A DNA stretch of 64,000 bases from NCBI RefSeq assembly GCF_024679245.1, contig NC_090191.1, positions 1,710,768 through 1,774,767 of the forward strand, given 5' to 3'. The notes beneath the pieces are model-generated. The model was not told the origin of the DNA. It did not search any database and was given only the letters and a program-made list of their open reading frames with translations. The translations under genes and the position numbers were made by a program. This document shows, piece after piece, positions 58,782-64,000 of the stretch (positions are counted from its first letter, which is position 1; each line of letters opens with the position of its first letter). Source of the stretch: Pseudorasbora parva. Taxonomy: Eukaryota; Chordata; Actinopteri; Cypriniformes; Gobionidae.

Positions 58782-60672
58782 CAAGGAGTGCAGAATTATT
58801 AGGCAAGTTGTATTTTTGAGGATTAATTTTATTATTGAACAACAACCATGTTCTCAATGAACACAAAAAACTCATTAATATCAAAGCTGAATATTTTTGG
58901 AAGCTTTAGTTTTTAGTTTTAGCTATTTTAGGGGGATATCTGTGTGTGCAGGTGACTATTACTGTGCATAATTATTAGGCAACTTAACAAAAAACAAATT
59001 TATACCCATTTCAATTATTTATTTTTTACCAGTGAAACCAATATAACATCTCAACATTCACAAATATACATTTCTGACATTCATAAACCAAACAAAAACA
59101 AATCAGTGACCAATATAGCCACCTTTCTTTGCAAGGACACTCAAAAGCCTGCCATCCATGGATTCTGTCAGTGTTTGGATCTGTTCACCATCAACATTGC
59201 GTGCAGCAGCAACCACAGCCTCCCAGACACTGTTCAGAGAGGTGGACTGGTTTCCCTCCTTGTAAATCGCACATTTGATGATGGACCACAGGTTCTCAAT
59301 GGGGTTCAGATCAGGTGAACAAGGAGGCCATATCATTAGATTTTCTTCTTTTATACCCTTTCTTGCCAGCTACGCTGTGGAGTACTTGGACGTGTGTGAT
59401 GGAGCATTGTCCTGCATGAAAATCATGTTTTTCTTGAAGGAAGCAGACTTCTTCCTGTACCACTGCTTGAAGAAGGTGTCTTCCAGAAACTGGCAGAAGG
59501 ACTGGGAGTTGAGCTTGACTCCATCCTCAACCCGAAAAGGCCCCACAAGCTCATCTTTGATGATACCAGCCCAAACCAGTACTCCACCTCCACCTTGCTG
59601 GCGTCTGAGTCGGACTGGAGTTCTCTGCCCTTTACCAATCCAGCCACGGGCCCATCCATCTGGCCCATCAAGACTCACTCTCATTTCATCAGTTCATAAA
59701 ACCTTAGAAAAATCAGTCTTGAGATATTTCTTGGCCCAGTCTTGACGTTTCTGCTTGTGTGTCTTGTTCAGTGGTGGTCGACTTTCTGCCTTTCTTACCT
59801 TGGCCATGTCTCTGAGTATTGCACACCTTGTGCTTTTGGGCACTCCAGTGATGTTGCAGCTCTGAAATATGGCCAAACTGGTGGCAAGTGGCATCTTGGC
59901 AGCTGCACGCTTGACTTTTCTCAGTTCACGGGCAGTTATTTTGCGCCTTGGTTTTTCCACACGCTTCTTGCGACCCTGTTGACTATTTTGAATGAAACGC
60001 TTGATTGTTCGATGATCACGCTTCAGAAGCTTGGCTATTTTAAGACTGCTGCATCCCTCTGCAATATATCTCACTATTTTTGACTTTTCTGAGCCTGTCA
60101 AGTCCTTCTTTTGACCCATTTTACCAAAGGAAAGGAAGTTGCCTAATAATTATGCACACCTGATATAGGGTGTTGATGTCATTAGACCACACCCCTTCTC
60201 ATTACAGAGATGCACATCACCTAATATGCTTAATTGGTAGTAGGCTTTCCAGCCTATACAGCTTAGAGTAAGACAACATGCATAATGAGGATGATGTGGT
60301 CAAAATACTCATTTGCCTAATAATTCTGCACTCCCTGTATATATATATAAGATCAGGAGACATGATGAATGATCTGCTTTAAAGCCTAGGCAAGGGAGCG
60401 TCATTCCAGGGAATCTGTGGGATATTCCCGTCCCCTATGAGCTGAGTGCCAATCTCAGTAAGATTTCTGATTTCTCACTTACGCTTCCATCAACTTTTAA
60501 ACACTTAATGTAACTTTCATATTGTTTTCCACTCAGTTTAGTTTGTGTTTCTAGGTATGAACAGTAGAGGAGTCATTCTGAGAGCCTTTGAGCAGTTCAG
60601 ACTGAAATCATGTATTGACTTTAAGCCCAGAGCCGCAGAAGAGTTTTACATCTCAGTGGAAAGTCGTGAAGG
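49364..60672 (+). CDS. Astacin-family metalloprotease, copy 2 (first six exons only)
   Basis: Paralogue of copy 1 in the opposite orientation. Exons: 49364-49426, 55279-55288, 55522-55563, 55704-55741, 60385-60457, 60555-60672 (114 codons, open, GT-AG, same phases as copy 1). Exon 1 gives the same signal peptide, and the propeptide carries EGDI. Exon 3 differs most: it reads GVYVKWKAIPDINT where copy 1 reads [14 protein letters not shown]. Exon 5 reads [20 protein letters not shown] in both. Intron 1 carries a 5.1-kb insertion and intron 4 carries two Tc1-like elements. Homology to intron 6 of copy 1 stops about 130 bases after exon 6. No zinc-site exon is found in the 3.3 kb that follow. It is either truncated or has a very long intron leading out of the window. 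Confidence 0.8.
51600..53130. repeat. Degenerate GGCCTCCCTG repeat region
   Basis: AGGCCTCCCTGAGGG-like motifs recur about a dozen times at spacings of roughly 60 to 110 bases, separated by related sequence with GCTAGC and GAGCTCC. It looks like an old tandem or retroelement-derived region. The open frames in it have no family resemblance I can name. Confidence 0.5.
52661..52802 (+). mobile_element. tRNA-derived SINE
   Basis: The head looks like a tRNA gene: A box TAGCTCAACCAGTAGAG and B box GGTTCGATTCC. It is followed by a SINE body (GTAAGTCGCTTTGGTGCATA) and short AAATGT repeats at the 3' end. The 3' CCA end and clean cloverleaf of a functional tRNA gene are not seen. Confidence 0.8.
53497..53821. 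repeat. Inverted-repeat element, about 325 bases
   Basis: Arms of about 60 bases (CCTTAGTTCCCTGAGAACAG and ACGAGACGCTGCGTCA within 53500-53561, inverted at 53759-53821). Related to the region at 14235-14520. Confidence 0.8.
53818..53960. repeat. Short tandem repeat, unit about 22 bases
   Basis: Repeats of GTTTTCTGCGGAAGTCTGCT with small changes and deletions. Confidence 0.85.
53960..54530 (-). mobile_element. Fragment of an LTR element related to 20071-21946
   Basis: CGGTCGTTCTGTCAC (about 54428-54442) parallels the junction of 5' LTR and internal region at 21713-21725 (AGTCGTTCTGTAAC), and an ATGGATC start lies beside it on the minus strand in both. Three repeats of about 105 bases at 54120-54390 (CTTCCTTCTCCTCCTC, AACTGGGACCACTGGAA) give a Val-Pro-rich frame (VVPVPVVPVPVV). 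Confidence 0.5.
55790..58722 (-). mobile_element. Tc1/mariner-like element, interrupted
   Basis: Inverted subterminal sequence TTTCACTTATTCCATTCAAA on the left and GTGTAATGAATGAATATAAT on the right belong to one fish Tc1-like family. The minus strand has the transposase N-terminus (around 58051-58464: VREIHKEWTAAGVSASRTTT, GFSCRIPCVKPLLN) with frameshifts and, beyond the interruption, C-terminal pieces (56430-56885). The outer left end is eroded. It lies in intron 4 of astacin copy 2, next to the element at 58782. Confidence 0.8.
56885..58015. mobile_element. Unidentified insertion inside the Tc1-like element
   Basis: About 1.1 kb without similarity to the surrounding transposase. It separates GACTCTGGGACCCTGATTTT from TTGACTTTCATCAGAGAACA, which are nearly adjacent in intact family members. 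The right end has CAGACTCTGTACAAATGAAA and its partial complement close by. No target duplication is clear. A GTTCGGACGGTTACTG-type motif (near 57230) is shared with intron 1 of both astacin copies. Confidence 0.55.
58728..58781. repeat. (TG)n/(TA)n microsatellite
   Basis: TG, GTAT and TA repeats lead directly into the TA target of the next Tc1-like element. TA repeats also follow its right end (60338-60349). Confidence 0.95.
58782..60337 (-). mobile_element. Tc1/mariner-like element, nearly complete
   Basis: A 1556-base element with ends C-AGGAGTGCAG-type (CAAGGAGTGCAGAATTATTA on the left, complement of CAGGGAGTGCAGAATTATTA on the right) flanked by TA in a TA microsatellite. Subterminal copies of TAATAATTATGCACA-type sequence lie inside both ends. 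It sits in intron 4 of astacin copy 2; copy 1 lacks it. Confidence 0.92.
59103..60119 (-). pseudogene. Tc1-like transposase with two in-frame stops
   Basis: One continuous frame of 338 codons from MGQKKDLTGSEKSKIVRYIA to GGYIGH, broken only by TGA at 59694-59696 and TAG at 59370-59372. The helix-turn-helix (SLKIAKLLKRDHRTIKRFI) is intact. The catalytic triad is present: the Asp just after the first stop (TDEMR), MQDNAPSH and PDLNPIENLW. Both stops stand where family members have Trp (TGG), so each is a single G-to-A change on the coding strand. There is no frameshift or deletion, so this is the youngest transposase in the window. It should be inactive as read. Confidence 0.9.
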
Positions 60673-60824
60673 GTACAGTATGATTATAGTTACTCATCAA
60701 CAATATTAGTGATATATTATTATAGACTGATCTGATGTAGCCTGTGCTGTACTGAATGTGTAGAGTCAAATATCTGACTTAATTACTGACCAGTCAAAAG
60801 ATTAAGATATAAGAATTTTAATCA

Positions 60825-61150
60825 ATCAAATCAAATCACTTTATTGTCACGCAACCATATACACAAGTGCTACAGTGGGGAAATTCTTGGGTGCAGTTCC
60901 GTGCAACATAGTCATGACGAGACCTATGACAATTACAGCAAACATCAGATACGTCTGATCCACACTGTAACATTAAACAATAAGCAATACATAATACACG
61001 CAGTGTGAGCCCTGTTATTTACACCACAATATACTTTAACAATATACACTAGATCTAATATTACACTAAACAGTGTACACTAAAATAATACACTTACAAT
61101 AATAAAATACAATGTAGTTACAATATACATCCATATGTACACTAGATACG
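60825..61150 (-). mobile_element. LINE 3' untranslated remnant
   Basis: ATCAAATCAAATCACTTTAT at the left is the complement of a LINE tail (ATAAAGTGATTTGATTTGAT). It begins close to where the homology of astacin copy 2 to copy 1 ends. No coding part. Confidence 0.6.
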
Positions 61151-61178
61151 CATCATACATACACATAAACATATATAG

Positions 61179-61187
<9 letters not shown>

Positions 61188-61265
<78 letters not shown>
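61188..61265. repeat. (CA)n(TA)n microsatellite
   Basis: About 30 bases of CA repeats followed by about 48 of TA repeats. Confidence 0.97.
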
Positions 61266-61268
<3 letters not shown>

Positions 61269-61284
61269 TGTGTGTGTGTATGTA

Positions 61285-61420
61285 TTAGGGCTGGGTTTCG
61301 ATTCAAATTTTAAGAATCGATTCGATTCCGATTCTCAAGATCTTGAATTGATTATCATTATTCGATCCGATCTGATCCGATCCGATCTTTGAGATTTAGA
61401 TAAGTGTTTTTAAAGAAAGC
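61285..61420. repeat. DNA-element end (AGGGCTGGGTTTCGATTC)
   Basis: GGGCTGGGTTTCGATTC and repeated TCGATTCC/GATCCGATC motifs resemble ends of common fish hAT-like non-autonomous elements. The other end is not identified and may lie beyond the satellite. Confidence 0.4.
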
Positions 61421-61705
61421 ATTTTTTCCAGCTGTTACCTGAATATTACAGGACTGTAGTTATGCAACATATTGATACTATTATTATAGACATTCAACTG
61501 CAAATTAATGGAGTATTGATGGTTGTAAAGAACAATCCCCCTTCCAGACTGCTCTTGTCAGCGAACGCACTGTGGAGAGGGTGCTTGCTGCTGTCATGAC
61601 AAGGCAGCCATTACAACTTCCTTGGCAGTAAGCGTGCGCTGCAGTGAGAACGGCTGTGACATAAGCCGGGTTCTCGACATATCTAGCAGCCCGAGTTCAC
61701 TCATC

Positions 61706-64000
61706 TACCTTACTCTAGTATTCTCTGTCCGCCGCAGAAACGAGAGAAGAGGAAGAGTGAGGAAAACTCGGTCTGTCCACGGCGCTTCTTCAGCACGGCG
61801 GCGGCGGTATAGTGACGAGAGCTTCGGCTTGAGTTTGTTTACCTACTCTAGTATTCTCTGTCCGCGGCTCTTCTTCAGCGCGGTGGCGGCGGTATAGTGA
61901 CGAGAGCTTCGGCTTGAGTTTGTTTATCTACTCTAGTATTCTCTGTCCGCGGTGCTTCTTCAGCACGGCGGTGGCGGTATAGTGACGAGAGCTTCGGCTT
62001 GAGTTTGTTTATCTACTCTAGTATTCTCTGTCCGCGGCGCTTCTTCAGCACGGCGGCGGTGGTATAGTGACGAGAGCTTCGGCTTGAGTTTGTTTATCTA
62101 CTCTAGTATTCTCTGTCCACGGCGCTTCTTCAGTAAAGCGGTGGCGGTATAGTGACAAGAGCTTCGGCTTGAGTTTGTTTATCTACTCTAGTATTCTCTG
62201 TCCACGGCGCTTCTTCAGCACGGCGGCGGCGGTATAGTGACGAGAGCGTCGGCTTGAGTTTGTTTATCTACTCTAGTATTCTCTGTCCGCGGCGGTTCTT
62301 CAGCACGGCGGTGGCGGTATAGTGACGAGAGCTTCGGCTTGAGTTTGTTTATCTACTCTAGTATTCTCTGTCCGCGGCGGTTCTTCAGCACGGCGGCGGC
62401 GGTATAGTGACGAGAGCTTCGGCTTGAGTTTGTTTATCTACTCTAGTATTCTCTGTCCGCGGCGCTTCTTCAGCACGGTGGTGGCGGTATAGTGACGAGA
62501 GCTTCGGCTTGAGTTTGTTTATCTACTCTAGTATTCTCTGTCCGCGGCGCTTCTTCAGCACGGCGGCGGCGGTATAGTGACGAGAGCTTCGGCTTGAGTT
62601 TGTTTATCTACTCTATTATTCTCTGTCCGCGGCTCTTCTTCAGCACGGCGGCAGCGGTATAGTGAAGAGAGTTTCGGCTTGAGTTTGTTTATCTACTCTA
62701 GTATTCTCTGTCTGCGGCGCTTCTTCAGCACGGCGGTGGCGCTATAGTGACGAGAGCTTCGGCTTGAGTTTGTTTATCTACTCTAGTATTCTCTGTCCGC
62801 GGCGCTTCTTCAGCACGGCGGCGGCGGTATAGTGACGAGAGCTTCGGCTTGAGTTTGTTTACCTACTCTATTATTCTCTGTCTGCGGCACTTCTTCAGCA
62901 CGGCCGCGGCGGTATAGTGACGAGAGCTTCGGCTTGAGTTTGTTTATCTACTCTATTATTCTCTGTCCGCGGCTCTTCTTCAGCACGGCGGCGGCGGTAT
63001 AGTGACGAGAGCTTCGGCTTGAGTTTGTTTATCTACTCTATTATTCTCTGTCCGCGGCTCTTCTTCAGCACGGCGGCGGCGGTATAGTGACGAGAGCTTC
63101 GGCTTGAGTTTGTTTATCTACTCTAGTATTCTCTGTCCACGGCTCTTCTTCAGCACGGCGGCGGCGGAATAGTGACGAGAGCTTCGGCTTGAGTTTGTTT
63201 ACCTACTCTAGTATTCTCTGTCCGCGGCTCTTCTTCAGCGCAGCGGCGGCGGTATAGTGACGAGAGCTTCGGCTTGAGTTTGTTTATCTACTCTAGTATT
63301 CTCTGTCCTTCTTCAGCACGGCGGCGGCGGTATAGTGACGAGACCTTCGGCTTGAGTTTGTTTATCTACTCTAGTTTTCTCTGTCCGCGGCGCTTCTTCA
63401 GCACGGCGGCGGCGGTATAGTGACGAGAGCTTCGGCTTGAGCTTGTTTATCTACTCTAGAATTCTCTGTCCGCGGCTCTTCTTCAGCGTGGCGGCGGCGG
63501 TATAGTGACGAGAGCTTCGGCTTGAGTTTGTTTATCTACTCTAGTATTCTCTGTCCGCGGTTCTTCTTCAGCACGGTGGCGGCGGTATAGTGACGAGAGC
63601 TTCGGCTTGAGTTTGTTTATCTACTCTAGTATTCTCTATCCGCGGCGCTTCTTCAGCACGGCGGTGGCGGTATAGTGACGAGAGCTTCGGCTTGAGTTTG
63701 TTTATCTACTCTAGTATTCTCTGTCCGCGGCTCTTCTTCAGCACGGCGGCGGCCGTATAGTGACGAGAGCTTCGGCTTGAGGATGTTTATGTACTCTAGT
63801 ATTCTCTGTCTGCGGCGCTTCTTCAGCACGGCGCCGGCGGTATAGTGACGAGAGCTTCGGCTTGAGTTTGTTTATCTACTCTAGTATTCTCTGTCCTTCT
63901 TCAGCACGGCGGCGGCGGTATAGTGACGAGAGCTTCGGCTTGAGTTTGTTTATCTACTCTAGTATTCTCTGTCCTTCTTCAGCACGGCGGCGGCGGTATA
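61706..64000. repeat. 85-bp satellite, about 27 units, open at the window edge
   Basis: Units of 85 bases (TATAGTGACGAGAGCTTCGG, CTTGAGTTTGTTTATCTACT, CTAGTATTCTCTGTCCGCGG, then CGCTTCTTCAGCACGGCGGC and GGCGG). The first unit (61706-61770) diverges after CTCTGTCCGCCG and looks like the single-copy ancestor. A deletion of seven bases (CTGTCCTTCTTC) is found at 63303, 63891 and 63969. The array continues to the last base. Confidence 0.97.

Noticed and set aside
61622..61897. Arg-rich 91-codon frame at the start of the 85-bp satellite
   Set aside because: It runs into the satellite and shows no family motifs or splice context.

Overview
This is repeat-rich vertebrate DNA with split genes, GT-AG introns, microsatellites and many transposon relics. 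The mixture of Tc1-like elements, DIRS elements, Ty3/gypsy relics (one with integrase before reverse transcriptase), L2-type LINE tails, hAT and PIF/Harbinger-type MITEs and a tRNA-derived SINE points to a teleost, most likely a cyprinid. The species is an inference from repeat families; nothing in the window proves it.

The only clear host gene is an astacin-family zinc metalloprotease, present twice in opposite orientation. Copy 1 is on the minus strand: signal-peptide exon at 10231-10293, catalytic exons at 247-425 and 1-117, running off the left edge. Copy 2 is on the plus strand: signal-peptide exon at 49364-49426, sixth exon at 60555-60672. The copies share exon phases, a 10-base microexon, intron sequence and about 250 bases of promoter and leader. 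They stand head to head about 39 kb apart. Copy 2 loses homology about 130 bases after exon 6, and a LINE tail, microsatellite and 85-bp satellite follow, so its catalytic exons are not in the window. An orphan upstream fragment of the same family lies at about 36405-37105.

Layout: 1-10.3 kb, astacin copy 1, its introns holding two Tc1-like elements, a deleted DIRS element and a 27-bp minisatellite. 10.5-18.3 kb, a Tc1-like element, LINE and DIRS fragments, and a gypsy relic ordered protease-integrase-reverse transcriptase. 18.6-24 kb, nested DNA elements, a short LTR element with two LTRs and a hAT MITE. 24.1-27.3 kb, a second gypsy relic split by a solo LTR. 27.9-28.9 kb, a possible host-like gene (acidic, SUMO-interacting-type motifs, coiled coil) with a frameshift. 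29.4-36 kb, LINE pieces and a gypsy fragment split by a DNA element. 36-43 kb, the orphan astacin upstream fragment and MITEs. 43-47.1 kb, a 74-bp satellite. 47.2-49.1 kb, hairpins. 49.1-60.8 kb, astacin copy 2, with a 5.1-kb PIF/Harbinger-like insertion in intron 1 and Tc1-like elements in intron 4. 61.7-64 kb, the 85-bp satellite.

Because the astacin copies are paralogous, each serves as the empty site for insertions in the other, so several insertions can be placed to the base. Apart from the astacins, no complete host gene was found between the copies.
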